A stretch of 64,000 bases of DNA from Methanobrevibacter sp. (GCA_017434555.1 JAFRFB010000051.1:1-64000); one strand, 5' to 3'; positions 8,038 through 16,856 are shown, counted from the first letter of the stretch. Notes: generated by a model from the sequence alone, not told the origin. Numbers and translations are program-made.

Positions 8038-9243
8038 ATGTATTTAGATAATTCAGCAACAACAAAAATAAGTGATGAAGTATTGGAAGAAATGTTACCT
8101 TATTTAAAAGATGAATTCGGTAATCCTTCCACTTTATATTCAATAGGTCGTGAATCTAAAAAGGCTTTGGAAGAAGCTAGACAAAGAATAGCTGATTCCA
8201 TTAACGCAAAAAAAGATGAAATAATATTTACAAGTGGAGGTTCAGAATCTGATAATTTGGCTATTAAAGGAATAGCTTTCAAATTACGCAAAAAAGGTAA
8301 ACACATTATTACTTCTGAAATCGAACATCCTGCTGTTAAAGAATCTTTATATTTCCTGGAATCTCTCGATTTTAAAGTAACTTATTTGCCGGTCTATGAA
8401 AATGGTATTATTAAAATTGAAGATTTAAAGGAGGCTATCACTCCTGAAACAATCTTAATTACCATTATGCATGGTAACAATGAAATCGGTACTTTGCAGC
8501 CTATCGAGGAAATCGGAAAAATAGCTCATGAAAATGGTATTCTATTCCATACTGATGCTGTTCAGACTTTCGGTAAGGTTAAGATTGATGTTGAAAAGCA
8601 GAATATCGATTTATTGTCCGTATCCTCCCATAAGATTAATGGTCCAAAAGGTGTAGGTGCAATATATATCAAAAAAGGCGTCAGATTAATACCGATTATT
8701 CATGGCGGTGGCCAGGAAAGAGGTATCAGGGCAGGTACTGAAAACGTTGCAGGAATCGTCGGTTTTGGAAAAGCTGCAGAAATTGCCACTTCAAAACTTG
8801 ATGAGCATGCTGAAAAGTTATCTAAAATCAGGGATGAAATCGTTGAAAAAGTACTCAATACTATCCCTGAGTCTTATTTGAATGGTGATGTTAATGAAAG
8901 ATTGCCTAATATTGCCAACATCCGTTTTAAAGCTATTGAAGGTGAATCCTTAATTTTATTATTGGATGCTAAAGGTTATCAGGCTTCAACAGGTTCTGCC
9001 TGTTCATCCAATAAACTGGAAGCTTCACCAGTACTCACTGCTTTAGGTTTGGATCCTGTGGATGTCCATGGTTCCTTAAGAATATCTCTAGCTCCTGAAA
9101 GTGATGAATTCGATGTTGATGAATTTGTAGATGTTCTTAGTGAAGCTGTTCAAAGATTAAGAGAAATGTCACCTCTCTGGAATCAGGAACTTGATTATGA
9201 TGGTGTAATGTGTAAAAAACATGATGATTGTAGGATGTGTTAA
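8038..9243 (+). CDS. nifS: Cysteine desulfurase with a Cys-rich C-terminal tail
   Basis: Removes sulfur from cysteine as a persulfide for Fe-S cluster and thio-cofactor assembly. The 401-residue fold-type I PLP enzyme shows YLDNSATTKIS at the N terminus, the PLP lysine in SSHKINGPKG, the GGGQERGIRAGTEN loop, and the catalytic cysteine in STGSACSS. The last 11 residues contain C-x5-C-x2-C (CKKHDDCRMC), an unusual extension that could bind metal or accept persulfide. GGGGAGAT precedes the ATG. The stop overlaps an in-frame GTG of iscU, and the desulfurase-scaffold pair is the expected partner set. Confidence 0.95.
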   Translation: MYLDNSATTKISDEVLEEMLPYLKDEFGNPSTLYSIGRESKKALEEARQRIADSINAKKDEIIFTSGGSESDNLAIKGIAFKLRKKGKHIITSEIEHPAVKESLYFLESLDFKVTYLPVYENGIIKIEDLKEAITPETILITIMHGNNEIGTLQPIEEIGKIAHENGILFHTDAVQTFGKVKIDVEKQNIDLLSVSSHKINGPKGVGAIYIKKGVRLIPIIHGGGQERGIRAGTENVAGIVGFGKAAEIATSKLDEHAEKLSKIRDEIVEKVLNTIPESYLNGDVNERLPNIANIRFKAIEGESLILLLDAKGYQASTGSACSSNKLEASPVLTALGLDPVDVHGSLRISLAPESDEFDVDEFVDVLSEAVQRLREMSPLWNQELDYDGVMCKKHDDCRMC

Positions 9244-9245
9244 AT

Positions 9246-9620
9246 ATGGATTATAGTGAAAAAGTAATGGATCATTTTGCAAATCCAAGAAACTGTAGAA
9301 AAATGGAAGATGCTGATGGGGTTGGAACTGTTGGAAACCCTACCTGTGGAGATTTGATGACTATCTACATCAAAGTTGAAGATGATAAAATTGAAGATAT
9401 ATCCTTCCAGACATTCGGTTGCGGTGCAGCAATTGCAACAAGCAGTATGATTACCGAAATAGCAGTCGGAAAAACTTTGGATGAGGCTTTAAAAATTTCA
9501 CGTAATGATGTGGCTGATGAGCTTGACGGACTTCCACCGGTTAAGATGCACTGTTCAAATCTTGCAGCCGACGGTCTTCAGGCAGCTATTGAAAACTATT
9601 ACGAAACCCATCAAAGTTAA
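9246..9620 (+). CDS. iscU: Fe-S cluster assembly scaffold IscU/NifU-type
   Basis: Scaffold on which NifS builds 2Fe-2S or 4Fe-4S clusters before transfer to apoproteins. The 124-residue protein has the three conserved cysteines in GNPTCGDLM, FGCGAAIA and KMHCSNLA, and the N terminus YSEKVMDHFANPRN typical of the family. I chose the ATG at 9246, although a GTG at 9237 overlaps the nifS end; AGGAT upstream fits the ATG. It is the last gene of the metY-nifS-iscU unit. No hscA, hscB or ferredoxin gene is adjacent, as usual in archaea. Confidence 0.94.
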   Translation: MDYSEKVMDHFANPRNCRKMEDADGVGTVGNPTCGDLMTIYIKVEDDKIEDISFQTFGCGAAIATSSMITEIAVGKTLDEALKISRNDVADELDGLPPVKMHCSNLAADGLQAAIENYYETHQS

Positions 9621-9672
9621 ATAGTCATGACAACTATACATAAATATAACTAAATTTATGGAGATGTTTGTT

Positions 9673-10038
9673 ATGGCAAAAATATTAAAATGTGACGATT
9701 GTGGAAGCATTATCCAAGTTTTAGCTGAAGATGACGGTGACACTTGCGATACTCATATGTTTGAATTCCCGGCACAGACTGAAGGAGAAAAATCTCCTAA
9801 ACACAAACCTGTTGTTGAAATTGATGGTGACAAAGTAACCGTAAAAGTCGGTGAAGCTGCTCATCCAATGGATGATGACCATTACATTCAATTCTTGATT
9901 GTTGAAGCAGGTGCTGAACAATACGCAAAATGCTTCAAACCAGGAGATGTTGCAGAAGCAACCTTCACAGTAAACTCTGCTGATGATGTAAAAGCATTTG
10001 CTTTTTGTAACTTACACGGACTCTGGTCCAGCGAATAG
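9673..10038 (+). CDS. dfx: Desulfoferrodoxin-family superoxide reductase
   Basis: Reduces superoxide to peroxide at a His4-Cys iron site without making oxygen, fitting a strict anaerobe. The catalytic domain supplies ligands in KHKPVVE (His), HPMDDDHYIQF (His, His) and FCNLHGLW (Cys, His). The N terminus has CDDCG like the desulforedoxin domain, but a later single Cys (DTCDTHM) stands where the family usually has CC, so the second iron centre may be altered. The ATG at 9673 follows GGAG with good spacing; upstream in-frame ATGs at 9658 and 9664 are less likely. A separate transcript is likely, with a strong terminator downstream. Confidence 0.88.
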   Translation: MAKILKCDDCGSIIQVLAEDDGDTCDTHMFEFPAQTEGEKSPKHKPVVEIDGDKVTVKVGEAAHPMDDDHYIQFLIVEAGAEQYAKCFKPGDVAEATFTVNSADDVKAFAFCNLHGLWSSE

Positions 10039-10039
10039 A

Positions 10040-10060
10040 TTTTAAGATTTTATCTTAAAA
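10040..10060 (+). terminator. Terminator after the superoxide reductase gene
   Basis: TTTTAAGA (10040-10047) pairs with TCTTAAAA (10053-10060) around a 5-base loop and is followed by a long T/C-rich tract, a clear hairpin plus U-tract terminator. Confidence 0.75.
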
Positions 10061-10121
10061 TTTTTCTTTTTTTTCTTTTCATGACAAATATTAATAACAT
10101 CTTTTTTACATATATTATAAT

Positions 10122-10622
10122 GTGTCAAATTATAGTAAAGTAATAATTTTTATCGTTATTTTAATCGTTTTTTCAGGTGCTGTAATCTATTTATATAATA
10201 CTGAAAGCAGTATGAACCAGGCAATGCCCGATATCAGTTCAAGTATCGTTGCGGGGGATTCCGATTACAACCGTGCCGTTGATTTGTTGAATGATAAAAG
10301 TTATAATGAAGCAAAAAACAAGGCCATTTCGGCCGAAAATAATTTTAATCAAAGTATGATTCAATTATTGGATATAAAAGATAATTTTACGTCTGATACT
10401 AATGACGTTCATAAGAACTATATCAATACAGTAATTAAAGAGCTTGAACTTAAGATTAATGCTACTGAGAATTTATTGGAATCAATAGATTATTATAGGA
10501 ATTATCAAAACAGTACAGGAAATGATTATTCAAGCCATGCCAATGAACTGATGAACGAAGCATTAGACTTTCAGAATGTAAGAAACAATTTGGTTAGAGA
10601 AAATCCTAATTTATTTAAATGA
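10122..10622 (+). CDS. Membrane-anchored protein of unknown function
   Basis: A 166-residue protein I do not recognise. It has one N-terminal hydrophobic segment (about residues 6-27, IIFIVILIVFSGAVIYLY) followed by a hydrophilic, Asn- and Ser-rich part predicted to be outside the membrane and probably helical. It starts with GTG close behind an AT-rich promoter and has no ribosome-binding site, so the message may be leaderless. The next gene begins 9 bases after its stop with its own GAGGT, so the two are probably cotranscribed with the DHH nuclease gene. No motif links it to DNA metabolism. Confidence 0.7.
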   Translation: MSNYSKVIIFIVILIVFSGAVIYLYNTESSMNQAMPDISSSIVAGDSDYNRAVDLLNDKSYNEAKNKAISAENNFNQSMIQLLDIKDNFTSDTNDVHKNYINTVIKELELKINATENLLESIDYYRNYQNSTGNDYSSHANELMNEALDFQNVRNNLVRENPNLFK

Positions 10623-10631
10623 GGTATTAAA

Positions 10632-12893
10632 TTGAAGAAGAATTGTCCAAAATGTAACGGTTCCGGATCTGTTGTTGTAGATTATAAGGAATGTTCTAGC
10701 TGTGGAGGAACCGGATATGAAGAGGACTCTTTTGATGTTGGAAATCATTTCAAAGGAGTAAATAACAATGCTAGAGCAAAATTTGATTTAGGTGCAGAAC
10801 AGGATGTTCCATGTGAAGTCTGTAATGGAAAAGGCCAGGTTGAAGTTTATGAAGACTGTGCTTATTGTAATGGAACAGGTCAAGTTAACGTTTGCCGTGA
10901 CTGCGGTAAACCTTTAGATGAAAAATACGACATTTGCGCTGAATGTGGAGCTAAACGTAGGGAAAGAAAAGAGGCTGAAGAGAAACGCCGCGCACGTGAA
11001 AATGAAGTTAAAGATGTATATATTTTAGATCCTCTGGTTCAGATGCGTGATATGGACCGTGATAAATTATACAAAGGAAAAATTACCAGAATTGAAAAAT
11101 ACGGTGCATTCGTTACTTTAAACAATAACGTCTGGGGTCTCATGAGAGGAGAAGTCTCCGGCTATAATGTGGGAGATGAAGTAATAGTATTCATCACTTC
11201 CATCAAATCAAGGGAAGGAAAGATTGATTTTGCTCCTGCTTACGTTAGAAATCATAGGATTATCAAATTAACAAAATCCATTCCCCGTACTGTCATTGAT
11301 GACTTGGACAGTAAAATGGGAAGGATGGTTCGCATTGACGGTGAAGTTTTACAGGTTCAGCAGACATCAGGCCCTACAATATTTACCGTAACTGATGAAA
11401 GTGGCGTTGCTGAAGTTGCTGCCTTTGATGAGGCAGGTGTCAGGGCATATCCTGAAGTTTCAGAAGGTGATGCTGTTGAAATATTAGGTGACGTTAATCA
11501 GCATGGCGGAAAGACACAGATTGAAGCATCTTCAATGACAAAACTTGAAGGAACCAAAAAGGATGACATCTTAAAATTAATTGACGATGCATTAAATGAG
11601 AAAGCCAGACCTGAAGATGTTGAATTCTTAGTCAAAAGTGACATTTTAAATAAGCTTAAACCTAAGATGGGAGAAGCTGCCCATAAAATTAGACGGGCGA
11701 TTCTTGACGGCAGGACAGTTTTACTCAGACACCACAATGACGCTGATGGAATATGTGCCGGAGTTGCTATGGAAAAGGCAATCGTTCCTTTGATTGAAAG
11801 GAACAATCCAAGCAATGATGCGCAATATTATTATTTCAAACGTTCTCCATCAAAAGCTCCATTTTATGAGCTTGAAGACGTTGTAAAAGACTTGTCCTTT
11901 GCACTTGAAGACCAGGAAAGGCACGGTCAGAAGCTGCCGTTAATAGTTTTACTTGATAACGGTTCTACAGAAGAAGACATTGTAGCGTTAATGCAGGCTA
12001 AAATCTATGATATTGAAGTTGTTGTAATAGACCACCACTCTCCGGGCGATCTATTGACTGTAGATGAACGTGACGGTGAAATCATAGGAGCTACCGTTGC
12101 AGTTGATGAATATGTTGATACTCATGTAAATCCGTATCTTGTTGGCGGAGACTCACAGTTAACTGCAGGAGCATTGGCCACAGAAGTTGCGCACATTATC
12201 AACCCTGAAGTTAAAGAGCTAATAAAACATCTTCCGGCTATTGCAGCATTAGGAGACCGTGCAGAATGTGGTGAAGTTTACCAGTATCTGGAACTTGCAT
12301 ATGAAAAAGACTTTACAAAAGAACATTTGGCAAAAGTGGCTGAATGTATAGATTTTGAATCCTATTTCTTGAGATTCATGAATGGTAGAGGAATAATGGA
12401 TACTATTCTCGCTGTTGATAATTTTGATAAACATTATAAAATGATTGATGCTTTATATAAGGAATATGAAAAGAGAATTGATACTCAACTTAAAGCTGTT
12501 CTTCCAAATATTGAAAAAACTCAGTTTGAGAATGGAATTTACTTCAATATGGTTGATGTTGAGAAGTTTGCTCATAAGTTCACATTCCCTGCTCCAGGAA
12601 AAACCTGCGGGTTTGTCCATGATAGTGTGATAAAAGAGCTTGGGGAAAACAAGCCTATAGTTACCTTAGGTCATGGACCTGATTTTGGAGTATTCAGAGC
12701 AACCGATGCAGTAAATGAAGAATTTGGATTCAATGTTAATGATATTGTTTCAGAGTTAACTGTCAAGGTACCTTCAGCAGGCGTTGACGGAGGAGGACAT
12801 GAATGTGCAGGTTCCGTCAAGTATATTGAAGGATTGGGAGAAGAAGTCCTCTCACAAATAGTTAATGAAATAAAATCTTTATCTAAAATTTAA
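10632..12893 (+). CDS. Archaeal RecJ-like DHH phosphoesterase with DnaJ-type zinc finger, S1 and OB domains
   Basis: A 753-residue protein with, in order, DnaJ-type CxxCxGxG zinc repeats (about residues 5-110: CPKCNGSG, CSSCGGTG, CEVCNGKG, CAYCNGTG, plus CRDCG/CAECG), an S1-like RNA-binding domain (about 145-195), an OB fold (about 225-290), and a DHH/DHHA1 nuclease domain (about 360-750) with HHNDADGICAG and IDHHSPGD, and GGGHECAG near the end. This is the archaeal RecJ-like COG1107 architecture. The enzyme probably degrades or proofreads single-stranded DNA or RNA; substrate is not certain. The start is TTG with GAGGT 6 bases upstream. Confidence 0.9.
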   Translation: MKKNCPKCNGSGSVVVDYKECSSCGGTGYEEDSFDVGNHFKGVNNNARAKFDLGAEQDVPCEVCNGKGQVEVYEDCAYCNGTGQVNVCRDCGKPLDEKYDICAECGAKRRERKEAEEKRRARENEVKDVYILDPLVQMRDMDRDKLYKGKITRIEKYGAFVTLNNNVWGLMRGEVSGYNVGDEVIVFITSIKSREGKIDFAPAYVRNHRIIKLTKSIPRTVIDDLDSKMGRMVRIDGEVLQVQQTSGPTIFTVTDESGVAEVAAFDEAGVRAYPEVSEGDAVEILGDVNQHGGKTQIEASSMTKLEGTKKDDILKLIDDALNEKARPEDVEFLVKSDILNKLKPKMGEAAHKIRRAILDGRTVLLRHHNDADGICAGVAMEKAIVPLIERNNPSNDAQYYYFKRSPSKAPFYELEDVVKDLSFALEDQERHGQKLPLIVLLDNGSTEEDIVALMQAKIYDIEVVVIDHHSPGDLLTVDERDGEIIGATVAVDEYVDTHVNPYLVGGDSQLTAGALATEVAHIINPEVKELIKHLPAIAALGDRAECGEVYQYLELAYEKDFTKEHLAKVAECIDFESYFLRFMNGRGIMDTILAVDNFDKHYKMIDALYKEYEKRIDTQLKAVLPNIEKTQFENGIYFNMVDVEKFAHKFTFPAPGKTCGFVHDSVIKELGENKPIVTLGHGPDFGVFRATDAVNEEFGFNVNDIVSELTVKVPSAGVDGGGHECAGSVKYIEGLGEEVLSQIVNEIKSLSKI

Positions 12894-12902
12894 TTGATTT
12901 TT

Positions 12903-13808
12903 ATGGGGTTTTGGAATTATTGTCCTGATTGCGGAAAGAGATTAAAGCCAAACGAGAAGGAATGTTCTTCCTGTGGGGCTGAAACAATTTTTCTAGATGA
13001 TGAGGATAATTATTTTTTCACTCCTCCAATCCATAATATTGGTTTTTTTGATTTAAAAATAGATTTTTCACCATATATTAATACTGATACTGATTTTAAA
13101 TATGATATATGTGAATGCGGTTATTTAAATAATATTGATAATGAATTCTGTCCATTCTGCGGTGTAAAGCGTATAGATAAGGGCATTTCAAGATTCATTA
13201 AAAAATTTGTAAAGCCGAAATTTAACATGGATGATATTGAAGTTAATACAGACATTATCTGTGAATGCGGTGCAGTGAACTCCGAAGACAGTGAATTTTG
13301 TGAAATGTGTGGCAGATATTTGCATGAGGAAGCCAAAAGTGATGACGCTTATGCTAATTTCAATTTAGAGTATAAAAATCCTATTTTTTGTATTTGCGGA
13401 GAAGAAAATTCCGAAGACAGCCAATACTGTGATAACTGCGGAATTCCTTTAAACGGTTATCATAATATTGATGAAATCAAAATATTGTGTGTCTGTTCAG
13501 TTTTAAATGATTCAACCTCTGACTTTTGTGTTGAATGCGGAAATAATCTGAACGAGGAAATCTCAGAAATTATCTGTGTCTGCGGCACCAGAAATCCGTT
13601 GAGTGCAAGATTCTGTTCATCATGTCAAAAACGCTTGAATCCTGAAAGAATTATCAAATCCAAGATTGTATGCAGTTGCGGTAAAATAATGGATTTCAAT
13701 TCAGAATTCTGTCCTAATTGCGGTAAAAATGTTAAAAAGATTATTAAACGTAAAAAATCTTTTTCAAAAACTATCAAATCTGTTAGAAATGTATGGAATG
13801 GTGTTTAG
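12903..13808 (+). CDS. Tandem zinc-ribbon protein (seven ribbons)
   Basis: A 301-residue protein made almost entirely of zinc-ribbon units. The first is CPDCG...CSSCG; the other six follow a C-x-C-(x8-12)-C-x2-C plan (for example ICECG...FCPFCG, ICECG...FCEMCG, FCICG...YCDNCG). The C terminus is basic (about residues 275-300, many Lys). No signal peptide or membrane segment. The ATG at 12903 is preferred; a TTG at 12894 is possible, and neither has a strong ribosome-binding site. It abuts the next zinc-ribbon gene (TAG then ATG). Function unknown; nucleic-acid or protein binding is plausible but not shown. Confidence 0.75.
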   Translation: MGFWNYCPDCGKRLKPNEKECSSCGAETIFLDDEDNYFFTPPIHNIGFFDLKIDFSPYINTDTDFKYDICECGYLNNIDNEFCPFCGVKRIDKGISRFIKKFVKPKFNMDDIEVNTDIICECGAVNSEDSEFCEMCGRYLHEEAKSDDAYANFNLEYKNPIFCICGEENSEDSQYCDNCGIPLNGYHNIDEIKILCVCSVLNDSTSDFCVECGNNLNEEISEIICVCGTRNPLSARFCSSCQKRLNPERIIKSKIVCSCGKIMDFNSEFCPNCGKNVKKIIKRKKSFSKTIKSVRNVWNGV

Positions 13809-14786
13809 ATGAAAAAATGTGAAGTTTGCGGAACTTTGAATTTGAAAAAAAATAACTATTGCACTCACTGCGGATGCAGAATAGTTGAAGAAAACATCTG
13901 TCCTTTCTGCGGTCAAAAAAACCCGGATGCAAATGATATCTGCATTAATTGTCACAGTCAGATAACACCTATAGCTATTGACAGCTTTGATGTATTATTC
14001 ACTGAACATAACCTTTCACGTATTTTAAATGCCAATTTTCCTTATGATGATTATGTGGATATACTGGAAAATATTTTTAAGAAGTTGGATTATGTAAATA
14101 TTAGTGGGGAAAGTCCTAAAGAAAAGGTTTTTCAAATTGCTAATGTTTTTACATATGTTGTTCCAAAATCCAGCGGTATCCAGCGGGGAGAATATGGAAG
14201 TCAGATTATTTTATTTGATGACCGTTTAGATGAAAGCCTTCAGACTTCAACTATTATTCACGAACTGGCTCATTTCTTACTCTTTGACATTACGGTTAAT
14301 ATTTTATCTAAAATTTTAGATGTAAACCCTTCACCTGTCATAAAAAGTTTTGTGGAGCATTTTCTTATATTGCCTGAAATTGAAGTTATCAATGAATTCT
14401 ATGCTCACAGTGTTGAAAACAGATTCATTCCTTTAAAATATCAAAATTTCAATTCATTCATTAAATGCATAACTGATTTGAATATGGGTAGCGAAGAAAT
14501 TGATTTTTACATTAGTATAGCTAATTCCTTTGCTTATGAAGTTATACATTATTTGCAAAAATATATTGATGATGATCTTAGAGAATCCATTAGACTGCAG
14601 TTTAAAATAGATATGATTGAAGCTAAAAAACTTGAAAGTGATTTTGGTGATATGGTCTTTGACCCTCAGGAAAAAAACATGATATTTTTAAATTTAATCG
14701 GCGGGCATTTTGAATATTTATTTAATAATGAAGAAGCTAGAGAAGAATTAGGATATTTGAAAAATAAGTTTGAAGATTTTGATTAA
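13809..14786 (+). CDS. Zinc-ribbon protein with a zincin-like HExxH motif
   Basis: A 325-residue protein. Two zinc ribbons occupy about residues 4-52 (CEVCG...CTHCG and CPFCG...CINCH). A metallopeptidase-like motif IIHELAHFLLFD is at about residue 151, with acidic residues later (EFYAH near residue 200) that could supply the third zinc ligand. No transmembrane segment, so it is cytosolic. It starts immediately after the tandem zinc-ribbon gene and they are probably coexpressed. The HELAH motif suggests a minimal ImmA/IrrE- or M48-like protease, but the family is not certain. Its 3' end overlaps the convergent wHTH gene by 4 bases. Confidence 0.7.
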   Translation: MKKCEVCGTLNLKKNNYCTHCGCRIVEENICPFCGQKNPDANDICINCHSQITPIAIDSFDVLFTEHNLSRILNANFPYDDYVDILENIFKKLDYVNISGESPKEKVFQIANVFTYVVPKSSGIQRGEYGSQIILFDDRLDESLQTSTIIHELAHFLLFDITVNILSKILDVNPSPVIKSFVEHFLILPEIEVINEFYAHSVENRFIPLKYQNFNSFIKCITDLNMGSEEIDFYISIANSFAYEVIHYLQKYIDDDLRESIRLQFKIDMIEAKKLESDFGDMVFDPQEKNMIFLNLIGGHFEYLFNNEEAREELGYLKNKFEDFD

Positions 14787-15064
14787 TCTTCTTTTTCATT
14801 TATAGTGTTCAATACTTCTTTACCGGTATCAGTTAATCTATATAATCTTCCTTTACGAGCTTCTTCATTTATGCATTCAACTATTTCTTTGTTTTTAAGT
14901 TCGCTTAAAACTTTTGAAATGTGATTAGTTCTAATTCCGCTATCTTTTGCAATGTTTGTTGGTATTTTTACTTCATCGCCAATAGACTTTAAGGTTTTTT
15001 CACGATATTTTGATATTTGAACATATGATGTCAATTTCAAAAGCTCGTCATTTTCTTTACTCAT
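14783..15064 (-). CDS. Winged-helix transcriptional regulator
   Basis: A 93-residue winged-helix protein of MarR/ArsR-like type. The central helix-turn-helix is IPTNIAKDSGIRTNHISKVLSELKN (key residues IAKDSGI and HISKVL), followed by a wing with ARKGRLYRLTDTGKEVL. No metal-binding cysteines. It is transcribed alone on the minus strand, convergent with the zincin-like gene and overlapping it by 4 bases. Targets are unknown; the long AT-rich region upstream may contain its own promoter. Confidence 0.8.
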   Translation of the reverse strand: MSKENDELLKLTSYVQISKYREKTLKSIGDEVKIPTNIAKDSGIRTNHISKVLSELKNKEIVECINEEARKGRLYRLTDTGKEVLNTINEKED

Positions 15065-15475
15065 AATACTTATTTTATATGTTCTAATATAAAAGATTTT
15101 AGAATTTTTGCACTTTTTATATGTTTATAATGTATTGTTTTATTCATCAATGTATTTTTTTGTACATCATTTAATTATTAATAAATTAATTATTACTTGT
15201 GTTAAAGATGCTAACTAATTAAATATTTTTTAATATTTTTGTTTTAAGATTAAAGAAAAATCTATAAATTTTTTATAATTTTATTAATTTGTTAAATATT
15301 TTTTTTAAACACAATAAATGCATATTTTGTCCATATAAATAAAGCAATATTAATACTAAGTTATTTATATGATGTGGGTAATATTATTCAAGTAGTATTA
15401 ATCTATTCTAAAATTATATAATGGAAATCTATAATTTATATAATTTGCAAATTATTAGTATCAATCAATTAATTC
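15065..15475. other. AT-rich intergenic region
   Basis: About 410 bases of very AT-rich sequence between the divergent wHTH gene and the zinc-ribbon membrane protein gene. I see no gene, RNA or clear repeat. A TATA-like TTTATATAAT lies at 15436-15445, about 35 bases before the ATG at 15476. Confidence 0.5.
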
Positions 15476-16078
15476 ATGGATATTATGAAATGTAGTAAAT
15501 GCGGTTTTGAAAATAAAGACACTGCAAAGTTTTGTAGTAAATGTGGTAACTCACTTGAAGCAAAGCCTGAAATTGAAAAGAGCAATAACAATTCCAAAAT
15601 AATCATTGCTGCATTAATAATCATTATTGTTATTTTGGCAGTTTGTATGGGTTATTTTGTATTAAATAATAACTCAAATGTTTCAAATCAGGCTCAGTCA
15701 AATTCACAGAGTCAGCAAGCTCCATCTTCTGGTGAGGAAAGTTCACAACAGACCACTTCATCTGAACCTGCTAAAGAGTCAAAAGAGTGGAAACTGATTG
15801 GATCATATTCTGGTTCGGGAAGTGGTAGTCAGTCAATAAACGTTCCTGCAGGACAAATCATGGTTAAGATATCTGCATATCCGATTAAAAATTATGCAAC
15901 TAATCATTTGTATGTTACCGGTTCTAACGGACAGTCTGCAGGTGTCGATTGGGGTTCAAACAGTGCTGTTGAAACAAGATCAGATTCAGTATCTTACACA
16001 TCCTCATCTCCACAAACATTTACTATTGATTACTACGAAACTGTCAGTTGGCAAGTAGAATTCTACAGATATCAATAG
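15476..16078 (+). CDS. Zinc-ribbon, single-pass membrane protein with an extracellular beta domain
   Basis: A 200-residue protein: zinc ribbon at residues about 5-25 (CSKCGFENK...FCSKCGNSL), transmembrane helix at about 40-62, a Ser/Gln/Asn-rich linker (about 65-105), and a C-terminal, probably beta-rich domain with Gly/Ser and aromatic residues. This N-in zinc ribbon plus single helix plus outer domain layout is common among uncharacterised methanogen proteins. The first ATG (15476) or one three codons on (15485) could be used; neither has a ribosome-binding site, suggesting a nearly leaderless message. A strong terminator follows. Confidence 0.72.
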   Translation: MDIMKCSKCGFENKDTAKFCSKCGNSLEAKPEIEKSNNNSKIIIAALIIIIVILAVCMGYFVLNNNSNVSNQAQSNSQSQQAPSSGEESSQQTTSSEPAKESKEWKLIGSYSGSGSGSQSINVPAGQIMVKISAYPIKNYATNHLYVTGSNGQSAGVDWGSNSAVETRSDSVSYTSSSPQTFTIDYYETVSWQVEFYRYQ

Positions 16079-16088
16079 CTTTTAATTT

Positions 16089-16109
16089 AAGTGATTATTT
16101 TAATCACTT
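16089..16109 (+). terminator. Terminator after the zinc-ribbon membrane protein
   Basis: AAGTGATT (16089-16096) pairs with AATCACTT (16102-16109) with a 5-base loop, followed by TTCTTTTTTT. Confidence 0.75.
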
Positions 16110-16157
16110 TTCTTTTTTTAGTAAAGTTAATAATATATAAAATATTAAAATTTTACT

Positions 16158-16856
16158 ATGTTTGATTTAAATGTTAAGGGAAGCAGTTTTGATAACAATT
16201 TGATTTTGGCGAAACAGGCTTCCATTTATGGCTGGAAGCATATTAATTTTTCATATACTCAAAATGAATATGATGATGCCCTATCTTTTAAAAAGGATTT
16301 AGAAGATAATTTAGAAGATGTTATTGATATTGATTACACATTGCTCATTGAATCAAACAATCCTTCCGAAATTAGAAAAATTGTCCGTAAATACAGAAAG
16401 AAGTCTTCATGCATTTCTGTTTTGGGAGGTGACTTGAAGGTCAATCGTACATCTTTGGAAAATATTCAGATTGATGTGCTTTCAAAACCTTATCTTAAAA
16501 GATATGACTCAGGATTAAATCATGTTTTGGCAAAAGAGGCAAAAGACAATAATGTTGCAGTTGAGCTTGTATTCAGTGATGTCTTGAAGTCTTATCTCAC
16601 ACACAGATCAAAGATACTGGCTAATTTTAGAGACATCTATAAATTGCATAAAAAATATGATTTTCCTTTGATTTTATCATCAGGTGCTGAATCCGTTTTT
16701 GATTTAAGAACGGTTAAAGATTTTCAGGCTGTTTTTACCCAGTCAGGTTTAAGCGAATTGGAAGTTAAAAATTCATTTAAGACTTCAGAAAACATTTTGA
16801 AATTCAATAAGGATAGGAAAAACATGATTCTCTCTGGTGTAAGGGTGGTTGATTAG
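16158..16856 (+). CDS. rnp3: Ribonuclease P protein component 3 (Rpp30)
   Basis: Protein subunit of archaeal RNase P, the ribonucleoprotein that removes tRNA 5' leaders. The 232-residue protein has the PHP-like TIM-barrel fold of Rpp30; recognisable parts are MFDLNVKG, the INFSYTQNEYD region, and the C-terminal FPLILSSGAESVFDLR segment with the S-S-G-A motif. A TATA-like element (AATATATAAAAT, 16131-16142) lies only about 20 bases before the ATG, indicating a leaderless transcript. rnp2 follows with no gap (TAG then ATG), and the two subunits are known to act as neighbours with Pop5. Confidence 0.9.
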   Translation: MFDLNVKGSSFDNNLILAKQASIYGWKHINFSYTQNEYDDALSFKKDLEDNLEDVIDIDYTLLIESNNPSEIRKIVRKYRKKSSCISVLGGDLKVNRTSLENIQIDVLSKPYLKRYDSGLNHVLAKEAKDNNVAVELVFSDVLKSYLTHRSKILANFRDIYKLHKKYDFPLILSSGAESVFDLRTVKDFQAVFTQSGLSELEVKNSFKTSENILKFNKDRKNMILSGVRVVD

